Assembly (NCBI GenBank): GCA_033032175.1 | Contig: CM065322.1 | Location: forward strand, 14,694,001-14,758,000 | Direction of reading: 5' to 3' | Length of the DNA: 64,000 nt | Source of the DNA: Saturnia japonica | Taxonomy: Eukaryota > Arthropoda > Insecta > Lepidoptera > Saturniidae | Part shown: piece after piece, positions 54,241 through 64,000 of the stretch | Layout: every line of letters starts with the position of its first letter | How positions within the stretch are numbered: position 1 is the stretch's first letter | The notes under the pieces: model-generated | Told to the model about the DNA's origin: nothing | The model's input: the letters and a program-made list of their open reading frames with translations, nothing else | Database searches by the model: none | Made by a program: the position numbers and the translations under genes

Positions 54241-55792
54241 CGCAGCACTATTTTATTATGAAGATATTCAGGTTTATGATACAACACTTTTTTTTACCTA
54301 CAACTCACGTAAAAGTTATAAATCTTTGGAAAAAATAAATAAAAATAAAACCCGATTTACATTATTTGTCTGACGTGTTGTGTTGTGAGGCTGTGACGAA
54401 TCAGAACGATACACAGTGGCGCCCCCATACAAACGGTTGGACATAGGCGACTTAAAAATTCAAAGTCGTAATTTCACAAAACTTAAAGCACCATTCGATT
54501 TCTTTATTAATTACCAACAAATATGGGGGAAATAACTTCTTTGATTCGACTCATAGTTTTGGAGTAAATCGAGAAAAACCGCTTTTAATGTATGGGAGGG
54601 CTACCTATATAGAATATTTCCCGTATGTTTGGCCGCTTGTCGTTCTACACATGGTGTCAGTTTTGTGCAGGTTTCGAGATATAAACAAAAATATAATAAA
54701 CATCCTATTGTTATAGAGGAAGATTATTTACCTCATTTAATCAGCGTTTAATCGGCCGCATCAGGCAAGTGTGCATGCGTATGAACTCTCCGAGAGCTAC
54801 GAACCAATGACTGTATTGATTCAAAATACCGTCAGAGGGCGTCATAAGTTCATAACACAACTTATAAATGTGAACACTAGCCCCTCACGTCAGAGCCCGT
54901 CACGACACAACATGTTAGACAAATGTAACTCCCAAAGTTTTTATCGCCCCTGCCAACAACATGTTGATGTTAGCCACCAATAATATTATAATGGGAAGCC
55001 ATTTTACTGACTTTAGTATTATTAACTGTGTAAAAATAATTTAATCAAATTAAAACAACGTGGAAAACGTGGGAAACACTTAAGTTTTATACAATAAAAA
55101 AAAAATTCCGACACGGGACGCCCGGCAGGTGTGAATATAAAAAATAATTTTATGTGTGCGTTAGCTCCAATACAATATGCAATAGGTAAAGAGGGGATTG
55201 ATTGAAAGACTTGGTACCTATACCTGTACCTTTACCTAAACACAACAAACCAAAAAAACACTATTAAAATGTTTATTTTGTTACTATGTTACTAACCGCT
55301 TTAAATATCCATGTATCAACATGAAACTTTTAAATGATTCAGTCTGTCTATTAAAAACACGAACTTGGCTCCACGCCGCCAAAGTTGGACTAAAGCGTCG
55401 CCACGCCAACATCGGGTCCAACAAACGATCTGACCCGCGATATTAAGGCGGCCTCCCACGGTCCCGTGATTTGCGGACGAACGCAGACTAGCCCGTACCG
55501 GCGACCCACCATGTGAAAAGTGTCGTCCGTAGCCTTAACGTTGGGTGCGTGAGAATCTGCAATGTAACAAAACGTGAGAGGCCTCAAATGGATCACATCA
55601 AAAGTTAAATAAATGTCAGTAGAAGAATTTACAATATTACAATTGATGACTAATTACATAATGTCGCAAGTCCGTCACATGACGCATGCTTAGGTTTTTA
55701 TTTTACTTTCTACTAAACTCGTAAAAATAGTGTAATTTGAAAGATAAGGGACAATATATAGAACTCATCGGTAAAACCCAGAATTAATTATA
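54241..55792. other. no recognisable gene
   Basis: A 70-codon ORF (54771-54983) and a 68-codon minus ORF in somewhat GC-richer sequence (55390-55596) show no domain. The 55380-55600 stretch is compositionally distinct and could be mobile-element derived. Confidence 0.45.
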
Positions 55793-56134
55793 CTAGCGGT
55801 CGCCCAATGATCGAAATTCGACTAGCGACTTTTTAATCATAGACTATTTTCTGTTTGACATTTGCAATATGAACCTAAACAATGAATAATATATCACTTG
55901 CTGTCACCTTTTTAAGTGACAATGTCAATATTTTGGGGGGTATAAGTTCAATGGCACTGGTCAGGTTATGATTCGCAATAATTTAATATATTATTAACAT
56001 ATATTATAGATAAATTTTAGCTTTCTGCACTTCTTCTCCATATAAACTTTAACCTTGCCAAATCTCAGTCTTCCGTGCACGCAATACGCTTAAAAAGAGG
56101 TACCAAGTTTTTGCTTCACGTATTAATATAATGA
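55793..56134 (-). mobile_element. Helitron-like H1, complete 342-bp copy
   Basis: Minus strand 5' TCATTATATTAATACGTGAA after an A; 3' hairpin GTCGAATTTCGATC, then ATTGGGCGACCGCTAG before a T. Body blocks AAAGTTTATATGGAGAAG, CCATTGAACTTATACCCC and ATAGTCTATGATTAAAAAGT agree with 31650-32011. Confidence 0.85.
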
Positions 56135-56374
56135 TAATAACATTACATAAGTGTTCATCCAGACACCTCATTATGAACCCAATGATTATAGCGCTTATTA
56201 ATGAAATCCACTTTGCATATCAATTGTTCTCTATTTATCTAGTTAGAGATACTATTAGAATCGATATTTATCGATAGAGTTTACATTTTTATCGAAATTA
56301 AACTAATGTTTCGGGTCGTGACTAGGTGGTTATATTTCTTTTATTATATTTAAATTTTATATATTATTAATTAT

Positions 56375-56541
56375 AACTGTCTCATTAGCCTAGTGGTTGC
56401 AAGCGCAACTGTTATGCTCGAGGTTCTGGGTTCGATTCTCGATTCGAGCAAAATGTCATTGGATTTTTCTATGAAACTCTCAGTTGCAGCTCGGAGTTTG
56501 TCTTTGTGCCGAAGTACACAGGCGTGACTGTATGTTATGTT
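56375..56541 (+). mobile_element. SINE family A, copy 4 (internally deleted)
   Basis: Intact head CTCATTAGCCTAGTGGTTGC and B box CTGGGTTCGATTC, then TGAAACTCTCAGTTGCAGCT, CGGAGTTTGTCTTTGTGCCG. It then jumps directly to ACAGGCGTGACTGTATGTTA, losing about 100 bp present in copy 2. Confidence 0.8.
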
Positions 56542-56848
56542 GTTATTTATTATTTTATACTTCTTTCAAAGTTCCCGGTAATATCTCGATAATTTTCATA
56601 TCTAACCTGGGGCGTGGGGTAAAATAAATTGAACCCCATGATTATTATATTTATTAAAATACTTCCATATTACAAATATGAAAAGGTATTTGTGCATATG
56701 TTTTTAAGAGATAACTTTAGGAACTTGTGAAATAGGTAATAAAAAAAGTAATCATTAATTTGAAATATCTCTTGTGGTTTGTTATGCGTACCTGCAGCGT
56801 CCGAATTTATCCTACGTGACCCTAATTATTTTTCACCTCTTTCACTCC
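56542..56848. other. no recognisable feature
   Basis: AT-rich spacer; may hold the divergent 3' part of the inverted H2 that follows. Confidence 0.4.
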
Positions 56849-57063
56849 TTACAACGTCAGCTATCCGCCTGTATAAATCCCGTCAAATCGGTCCAACCGT
56901 TCCGACCCGGAGATTACCCGGAACAAACAGACAGACGGACAGACCGACAAAAATTGTAATAATTGTTTTGTTATAGGTATCGTGTATACTTTCGTATGTA
57001 TTTAGTAAATAGCTGTTATTTTGACATTGCAAACAGACATTTCAATTTTATTAATTGTATAGA
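56849..57063 (-). mobile_element. Helitron-like H2, inverted 5' part
   Basis: Minus strand starts TCTATACAATTAATAAAATT after an A, then GAAATGTCTGTTTGCAATG, TACACGATACCTATAACAAA, GTCCGTCTGTCTGTTTGTTC and GGAACGGTTGGACCGATTTG. The 3' end with CTAG was not found downstream, so the copy is truncated or diverged beyond about 56849. Confidence 0.7.
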
Positions 57064-57679
57064 TTAAAGCAAAAAAGATCGCGGGCGTTTGCTAGTATTC
57101 TATTTACATAAATATAAAGTTTACGTTTACTCTTAGAAAATATTGTTGATCGATAGTTTGAAAGACTTTTAAGTTTTTCTACATGGGCGACTTTAATGTA
57201 ACATCCATTTCCTTCCAGCTAACCAGAGTACCGGTAACATGGAAAATACACAGTGTGCAGTACGATTTAAAAACTGAGTGATAGATAATTCATTGGAATT
57301 TTTTTTCTTTTATTGTGATGACAGTTAATCGATTAATATCGACATCGTTGTCGTATCCCTAGAAATAGTAGCCCGATGAATGTATTGACAAGTTCATTGT
57401 ACCGCACGAGATCGTTAAATTTACATTGACAGTATGAAACTGCGTTAGCGTTGATACGCGTGCTGCGAGAGCTTGATTTAAATTAACAACTGTCCCAAAA
57501 CGCAATGTATGGCCATTCAAGGTCAGTATGAACGTTCCACTGCCTTTTATACTTGGCCGTGTGACGCAGTTTGATTTTTGCAAAGTTGATTATGTCATTC
57601 GTTACCTACACTCGGGTTGCGTATTCTTCATGAGTTATACGCATATAGGATAAAGTATATAGACATATATTAATAACAG
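57064..57679. other. no recognisable gene
   Basis: Short ORFs only. Near 57080-57095 GCGGGCGTTTGCTAG resembles a Helitron 3' end but no body can be attached. Confidence 0.4.
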
Positions 57680-57941
57680 TGACGACACAGTCGTAGTGTG
57701 TACGGACATCGCGTTGATCGACGTGAGTACGAATCTCTGCAATGAGCCCGGTGAAGGAAAACACCGTTATGTAGCTTCCACTCTCACGTTGAAAATCTGT
57801 CGCCAAACATCAATAGTTGTGTTCCGGCAGCTGCGCTTAAAAGCCACTCTTCCACTAGGGTTAGCGGGCTACCATCTCGGGTCACCTCGTTATTTAAAAT
57901 CAGGTTAGATTGTGGATGCTAAACCTATAACGTAAAAAAAA
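57680..57941 (+). mobile_element. SINE family C, copy 4
   Basis: The best-preserved head of the family: ACAGTCGTAGTGTGTACGGA, GATCGACGTGAGTACGAATC (B box) and CTCTGCAATGAGCCCGG. The body GTGAAGGAAAACACCGTTAT, GAAAATCTGTCGCCAAACAT and GTGTTCCGGCAGCTGCGC follows, with the tail AACCTATAACGTAAAAAAAA. Confidence 0.75.
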
Positions 57942-59291
57942 TGAATCATACCAACACATTATTACAATTATACCATTTCCATTTCTTTATTTTCTCGATG
58001 ACAGCTCCTGTGAAAACTTGAACGAGCGTCTTTTTTACATTATATATGCATTATTTTATACAAATATGACGTTTACACACGTACAAGGTTATACCTGAGT
58101 CGGAGAAACTGATAGGGATGGAGCTATATCGATAAACGTAACACGATAACAGACCCGATATTTTTTTTACAAAATGTAAGAAACTAAACTACTGCCGGAT
58201 ACTTTTGTACAAATTTATTAACTAATATTATATATCATTATGCCAATAATGCCAATTTCTTCAAAATTTTTGAAGCTGTTGTAATATAAGTAGGTATAGG
58301 TTCGACAATGAAACGAAATAATTATAACGACAGGTAATCTTTATTTATTTATTTTAATCAAAATCTGATGAATCGTCATCGACATCGACATATGCGATCG
58401 ATATCATTACTTATTTAGTCACAACACTACAACTATCAAATTAGAACTGTCATCGAGAAAATAAAGAAATGGAAATAGTATAGGTGTGTCCCATAGTTTC
58501 ATCCGTTTCACCTCTGCTGTATCACTTTCAACAATTTCAACCTTGGCTGTTACCATGTCAGACGGCACCTTCACTTCACATAATAGTAATTTCGGTCAAA
58601 TATCTGGTAAAGGAAAATTACCCGTGATTGATTTATATGTCATCTTAATTAATCTTCATCGTAATTCAGCCGGTCGCGGTACAGTTGATGATACTTCATC
58701 GTTGTTTTAATCAATATCACTTAGTTCAAGAGTTACAACAATTACACATTTATCCTCTTCAATACCAAATTAATTTTATCTTAAACTGTGTACATGAACA
58801 TGGGCAACGCCCGGCCTCGGCTGCGTTTTTGTTCCGGCTCGCGGAATATTTTAAAAGTGCGCATGAAAGAAAAATTTATATGAACATTTGGAAGCACATA
58901 GAGATGTGAACAGATGTTTTTTATGATGAAAACTAATAAATAACAGTATCGAACTAGGCTTACTGGTGACAATTTAGAAAACCCTTTGCAACTGTTTATT
59001 AGTTATTATTGGGGTTCATATTATAATTTTAGTATTACACTTGAAATGTGTACAAATTAAAATTCCATTTCGGATCTTTACTTTTTCATTTCGTGATCTT
59101 TGAAATTCTTATCATCCCATGGATTCACCGTTCGGTTTCCGTTTCCATCGTATTGCAGGGCGAGGAGCCTAGAGCAGTGCCTCGCCTGGAACTTTCTACC
59201 CGAATATAGGTTTAAGATACTTCTAACGACACTCATCAATATTGATAAATAGTAGCAATTTTTTCGATGTAATGAGTGGGTAGTTTTTTTT
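57942..59291. other. no recognisable gene
   Basis: CCATAGTTTCATCCG near 58494 hints at an inverted Helitron H3 end. The overlapping ORFs at 58486-58972 have no domain. GC rises briefly near 58800-58850. Confidence 0.4.
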
Positions 59292-59420
59292 CTTGCATCA
59301 TGGCAAAGTTACTGCACTGTGTCTGAAGGCAAGCATAGTAAAATTCAAAAACAACGACAACCACCAAGAGGTCGCCTATCTATCGTCGATCATCGCTCTC
59401 GTGCCGGTCTGCAAGCTGTC
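59292..59420 (+). mobile_element. LINE-related repeat fragment
   Basis: CATGGCAAAGTTACTGCACTG, TGTCTGAAGGCAAGCATAG, AATTCAAAAACAACGACAACC and CACCAAGAGGTCGCC follow the same order as the fragments at 4718, 31018 and 32284. Two ORFs in different frames cross it. Confidence 0.5.
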
Positions 59421-59669
59421 AGCTGGAAACCAAAAGAGTCACTGTTCATGTGCATGGTGGTTGCGATCCAGTCGAGTACAGATCTCTATAACCATCCTTG
59501 ATTACTGGATATAACTACAACTAGAATTTGGCTCTGGTTTGACCCGTGTCGAAAGGTTTGTATAGTGCAATTCCGAGCTACAGGGTTAACGGTCCATGAC
59601 TCCAAGTTACCTGTTTAGCAAGACAATTATTATTAATTATTTATATAATTGTAATTTTAGTACATTAAA
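59421..59669. other. no recognisable feature
   Basis: Spacer. Confidence 0.45.
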
Positions 59670-60027
59670 ACATTATATTAATATGTGAAGCAAAAGCTTT
59701 CTACTCCTTTTTAAGCGTATTACGTGCACGGAAGACTGTGAGATTTGGCATGGTTAAAGTTTATATGGAAAAGGAGCGCAGAAAGCCAAAATTGATCTAT
59801 AATAGCTGTTAATAATATATTAAATAAAATAAATTAATTCTGGGAATCCTAATCCGACCAGTGCCATTGAACTTAGACCCTTCAAAATGTTGATATTGTC
59901 ACTCAATTAAAAGTGACAGCAAGTGATATAATGTTCATTGTTTAGGTTCATACTGCAAATGTCTAATACAAAATAGTCTATGATTAAAAAGTCCCTGGTC
60001 GAATTTCGATCATTGGGCGACCGCTAG
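59670..60027 (+). mobile_element. Helitron-like H1, near-complete copy
   Basis: The 5' end is slightly mutated (ACATTATATTAATATGTGAA where TC is expected). The 3' end GGTCGAATTTCGATCATTGG, GCGACCGCTAG before T is intact. Body CACGGAAGACTGTGAGATTT, GGCATGGTTAAAGTTTATAT, CCATTGAACTTAGACCCTTC. Confidence 0.8.
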
Positions 60028-60812
60028 TATAATTAAATAAATGATAAAAACAAAACAAATACACATACCTACTATATCACAAATAATAGCGTTTCTCCCA
60101 ATAACTCCTGGACTACTAATTTTCAATTATGAACTAGAGATCTGTGGTGGAAATCTTATACATATAAACGTATTACTATATCGGTTGTTAATCTAGAGTA
60201 TAGTGTTCGCGATCCAGTCAATTGTCTTGTCCTACCACCCACGATAAATCTTCAAAGTAGGCATACTCCTAATTCCTTAATTCTAAGTTGAATTATTCGG
60301 ACACGTCAAACAATAATTGAATGTTTCGATTTGCCCTGCAAATTACCTCGCTGACGTTCGATTATACTCATGGTCATGGACCACACAGCTCTTCGCTAAT
60401 GAATGGCTCGCTGCGCACGTGATGAACCCGATAATTTACTGCACGAAATGAAGCCTTCGATGTGTCCGTTTAAGTTTATTTATGTAGGTTGTTATTAGAG
60501 GCGTTGTCTGAATATTAGGCGAATTCGATTTAGATCATAGTATTTTTGAGACAATCTAATAATATACTGCTGTTCCATTTAACACGCCTAAATCAGTTTT
60601 TAACCCCCGACGCAAAAAGAGGCTTTTAATTTTAACAAATACCGCACCGCCAACGCACTAATGTAGTCTATCATAATTGTTCTTCCCGCAAGTACAAATT
60701 ATATTAGTTTTTCATTATCTCCTAAACTATGTGTCCAAATAGCATACTCTAAAGAGAAAAATTTAACTTCATAAAATTGTCTTCACAATAAAGTAACTTT
60801 TGTTTGTAAGGA
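60028..60812. other. no recognisable feature
   Basis: AT-rich spacer. TTGTCTTGTCCTACCACCCA near 60221 recalls the LINE fragments (TCTTATCCTACCACC at 32402). Confidence 0.4.
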
Positions 60813-61045
60813 TTAATATGCCATGTCTAAAAATAATGCTTATTAATCACTTTTTAATTTTCAACAAATCTTTGTTACAAAATTCCTTACTGTGGTTTAT
60901 GTATAAGAGATAAGCATATGCTATCGCTGACTTTTTTTAGATATACTAAGGACTAATTTTATTGTAGAACATTGTATTACTGTATCATTGACGATTACGC
61001 CAGCGCACGCGGTTAAAGCAGTTCGGGAGGACCTAAACTTCCGAG
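60813..61045 (+). repeat. interspersed repeat R2, copy 1
   Basis: CATGTCTAAAAATAATGCT, TATGTATAAGAGATAAGC, TAGATATACTAAGGACTAAT, CATTGACGATTACGCCAGCG and CACGCGGTTAAAGCAGTTCG align in order with 63706-63920 and with the inverted 18815-18970. Confidence 0.65.
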
Positions 61046-61367
61046 TTACGTAAAAAAAAAAACTTTAAGGGGAGTTCCAGAGATTAGCGTGTTTAAACAA
61101 ACAAAAAAGCTTTTCCGCTTTATTATATTATAGTATATACTATAGATTAGATGAATACGAGCTCAAATGATCAAGTCGTTCAGAAGTTACACTATCTCTT
61201 ACAGACGTATGCATGATTTTTATATATATAAGACAGAATTACAAGTCACTCGGACGGACGACCCCATGATGGTGAAAGGCTAATTTAAAATCGGACTTAA
61301 GCCCGCAGTCTTATGTTTAACATGCCAATTACAAATCTAATTATCGTATGAACGTATATTATAATAA
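61046..61367. other. no recognisable feature
   Basis: AT-rich spacer with short TA runs. Confidence 0.5.
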
Positions 61368-61510
61368 CTATCTGGGCGACCGCGCTGTGCTCTGCGCTGT
61401 CAAAAAAGGACAACACCTATCTAGGTAAACTTGGAATGTAAAACATTATCTAAATGCAAAGTTTTATCGCAATCGTTGGAGCCGTTTCCGAGAAATCAAT
61501 CAAGAATTGC
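61368..61510 (-). repeat. interspersed repeat segment (H4-like), inverted
   Basis: Minus strand TTTCTCGGAAACGGCTCCAA, CGATTGCGATAAAACTTTGC and TTTAGATAATGTTTTACATTCC match 35310-35365. CTGGGCGACCGCG at the other end resembles a Helitron terminus with CTAG mutated. Confidence 0.45.
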
Positions 61511-62031
61511 TCACTTAATATACTAAAATATTATTATATTAATGGCTGTAAATGTTGATTACGTATATAGTATTCCCAAACCGAATGGGAATTAGTTTCC
61601 CATGACCCACAACCAATAATCGACACAAGCCTTCGTTTCCTTATACAACAGTGCGAAGCGTAGATTGCCCTGTCGCTTTCTAAAGCAATAAATTGTTTTA
61701 TTGGACGCGATAGATTCAGTTTATGTTATGAGGCTTAATTGCAACAGTTTCTTGCCCCTTTCATGTTGTATTTTAGTTTGCACGTAAACCTCGAGGACTG
61801 CTAAAACTTCTTAGATGTCTAAGATATTATTTAATACGCTAACTCCTCAAAATCTGGCTTCACCTCATAGTGCTAAAGATCACGTGCATTTTGATTTTTA
61901 GGTGATTGATTTAGGTGATTTTTAAAACCGGGAGTAATATTTATTTGTTAGATTAAGTTGTGCTGAAAACTGCATTCTGCATCCTCTCCATTACATCGCA
62001 GGGAGGCAGGGAATATGTATATGTTTGTTTA
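61511..62031. other. no recognisable feature
   Basis: AT-rich spacer. Confidence 0.5.
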
Positions 62032-62249
62032 GCTAGAATTTTACGGATAGGGAATCAGTCAGATCGCGACTTAGTTGCAATCGCGGCAACAGCCCAAGCC
62101 GAGGTCCGGTCACTTTGGCACCCTTGCGCGCTTGTAGCCCACGCTTTTGCGGCTGAGTGCCTTAAGACCTTGCCCCCAGGCCCGGTAAAGCTGTGAAAGC
62201 TATCAGCGGCTCTGTTTTTGGCTGACAGTAATGTAAGTCCAAAAAAAAA
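62032..62249 (+). mobile_element. SINE-like family D, copy 4
   Basis: AGCTAGAATTTTACGGATAG, GGAATCAGTCAGATCGCGAC, AACAGCCCAAGCCGAGGTCC, TTTTGCGGCTGAGTGCC, CCCGGTAAAGCTGTGAAAGC, then a short A-run (AAAAAAAAA). The antisense ORFs across it are by-products of its GC-richness. Confidence 0.8.
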
Positions 62250-62399
62250 CCGTACAAAACGCTTTGCATCCTCTTTCATTATGCGAACCTCTCAAATGAA
62301 TGGAACTTACTACCCGCTTCAGTTTTTCCTGACTCATATAATATAGAAGTCTTAAACCTATAAATTTATTTTTACACAATTAAATAAAATTCAGTAAAA

Positions 62400-62630
62400 A
62401 AAATTAACGCGGTGAATCAGTTCGGGTGCTAAAATGGCTTATGCTGAGTAAACCATGAGAGATATAGAAAATTAGTTTATCACTTAATTGTAGAAATTAA
62501 AATGATCTACAAAAAACTCACGGAGAGTATATGTCTATCTTCTAAGGAACAACCACAATAAGCATCTTTAGCAAGATTCGCGCGTGTGCCCGATCGATAG
62601 CATTCTCTAGTCCACGTGAGAGACGTCGTA
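62400..62630 (+). mobile_element. Helitron-like H2, internal and 3' part
   Basis: GGTGAATCAGTTCGGGTGCT, AAATGGCTTATGCTGAGTAA, ATGTCTATCTTCTAAGGAAC, CCACAATAAGCATC and CTAGTCCACGTGAGAGACG match 33320-33580. The 5' end is absent and the final CTAG is lost. Confidence 0.7.
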
Positions 62631-63120
62631 ATAGATATTGCGAATTTATTAAAGATTTTGAAAAGTCTTGTAGGAATTTAGAGATATTTATTTATGATAT
62701 AATCTACATATTTTCACCGAGTTTTACAAATAAAATAATTTCATTTCTTTAAAATGTTATTATTTATTTATTTTACTGAACGTAATTTCCTTCGGAAGAA
62801 ACCTATGAATTACTCTCAAATCGCACCTAAAATCGTTAACTTCAAAAAAACATTTCTTTTTTGTTCTTGCGTAAATTTTTAATGTCTCTTATCGTCTAAT
62901 CACTATAAAAGTTAATTCAAACGATTGAAACTTTCTCACGGTCTTCTTAACAGCATATCAAATAACCAACACTGTTTACGTAAATAAACTTAATGTACTG
63001 TATATCAAAAGTGAACATATTCATTTTGTTGAATTAAGCTGACATAATTCATACATATTGCTAAAATTATAATTACATTGAAATGTCGATTAAATGAAGG
63101 AGACATACACTTGGTTATTT
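62631..63120. other. no recognisable feature
   Basis: AT-rich spacer. Confidence 0.5.
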
Positions 63121-63230
63121 GGTTGACGAAGGCGTTACTTAGCTGAAATCCATCGTAAATAATGTATCCCAGATTGATTTGCTATTTCTGCCTGAAAAAG
63201 ATTAAAAGTTATTACGTCTTTCTGCAACAA
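63121..63230 (+). mobile_element. single arm of the foldback family at 5669-6078
   Basis: TTGACGAAGGCGTTACTTAG, GAAATCCATCGTAAATAATG, ATTTGCTATTTCTGCCTG and ACGTCTTTCTGCAACA parallel 5669-5775. No inverted partner is visible within the following 700 bases. Confidence 0.55.
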
Positions 63231-63705
63231 AAAACGTTTCTTATTTGATATAGTGTTATTAATACTTTGATTCGATTGTCTTTCGAGTTCGACACAATTT
63301 AAATTATTTTTATAATAATTACAGCCACACTTAAAAATTTAGAGCCGTCATTCACAGTACAACGCAATACCATCAATATTCTGAAGATCTATACAAACTC
63401 CATGTTCCTTTTTTTTAAACCAGCTTCCGTAGAATTCGTTCAGAAACTATATATTTTTGTAATAGTTCTTTAATCAAATCTTATGTTAAGTGGTAATGTT
63501 AAACTGAAACTAATCTGAACGCGAATCGCCGACGCTCGCTCACCTGCTGCTAGCTTCTGAGGAGTCAAAATCGATCTGAGGATGATTCGTTAAGGGCGCG
63601 AAATACGTGTAATCGATTGTGCTCGTTTCACGTCTCATCTGCAACAGAGATTTTAATTTATTATCCTTTATTAATATATTTTTTTTGTTTAATATTATTC
63701 TATGG
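63231..63705. other. no recognisable feature
   Basis: AT-rich spacer with a short GC-richer piece near 63520-63580. Confidence 0.45.
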
Positions 63706-63920
63706 GTTTATTCTATGTCTAATAATAATGCTCAGATAACATTTTTGATTTACAATACATTTTTCTCACAAATTGCCTGATGGCTTATATAAGAGATAGG
63801 GTTATTATGGTATCGTGGAATTTATTTTAGATGTACCTAGGACCAATATTTTTGTATAACATTATATTTACGTGTCACTAACCGTTACGCTAGTGCACGC
63901 GGATAAAGCAGTTCGAAAAC
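63706..63920 (+). repeat. interspersed repeat R2, copy 2
   Basis: TATGTCTAATAATAATGCTC, GGCTTATATAAGAGATAGGG, AGATGTACCTAGGACCAATA, GTCACTAACCGTTACGCTAG and CACGCGGATAAAGCAGTTCG. Same order as copy 1. Confidence 0.65.
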
Positions 63921-64000
63921 GTTTTGTCTTCGACTTTCTTAACAAAATAGGAAATTAATTCTATATAGCCTATACTATTCTTCGTGAATCTGACTAACAA

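Overview
The window looks like 64 kb of intergenic or intronic DNA from an insect nuclear genome, most probably a moth or butterfly. It is AT-rich, full of poly-A and TA runs, and has no bacterial-style operons, no long open reading frames, and no rRNA, tRNA gene or CRISPR array that I can recognise. The lepidopteran assignment rests on remembered resemblance of several interspersed repeats (Helitrons ending in CTAG, tRNA-derived SINEs, an RTE-type LINE tail, a LINE tail with the peptide YHGECSEEL) to repeats common in Lepidoptera. No database search was possible. Almost all short ORFs are chance openings in AT-rich sequence. I find no confident host gene.

What the window does hold is a dense, nested mobile-element landscape. 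(1) 1.5-6.1 kb: a SINE fragment, a MITE, a Helitron, a complete non-autonomous hAT element with a perfect 8-bp target duplication, LINE debris and a foldback element. (2) 6.4-13.2 kb: a 3.4-kb tandem duplication, nearly identical between copies, whose left breakpoint cuts a SINE between its A and B boxes. (3) 13-32 kb: scattered SINEs of four families, a short hAT-like MITE, LINE tails and Helitrons in otherwise featureless sequence. (4) 32.8-38.9 kb: a Helitron carrying a nested SINE with a 9-bp target duplication, followed by a second tandem duplication (2.87 kb) that starts inside the Helitron and ends at the foot of a long hairpin. (5) 39.6-44 kb: a SINE with a 26-nt poly-A tail, a GC-rich island and sparse sequence. 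(6) 44.1-46.8 kb: the most interesting object, a transposon with ~165-bp terminal inverted repeats. On the minus strand it carries a three-exon gene for a THAP zinc-finger protein followed by a charged coiled-coil-like segment, with no catalytic core. Its architecture recalls the truncated KP repressor of P elements. (7) 47.5-64 kb: further Helitrons (one nested in another repeat), LINE tails, an LTR-retrotransposon-like stretch near 51-53 kb, SINEs and foldback arms.

The elements work together only as a parasite community. The Helitrons, SINEs, hAT and MITE copies lack their own enzymes here and would need autonomous partners elsewhere. The only coding sequence I can defend is the THAP gene, plus two decayed LINE reverse-transcriptase C-termini. 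Family labels A-D (SINEs), H1-H5 (Helitron-like) and R1, R2 (unclassified repeats) are mine and are local to this window. Boundaries marked 'about' in the evidence are approximate.
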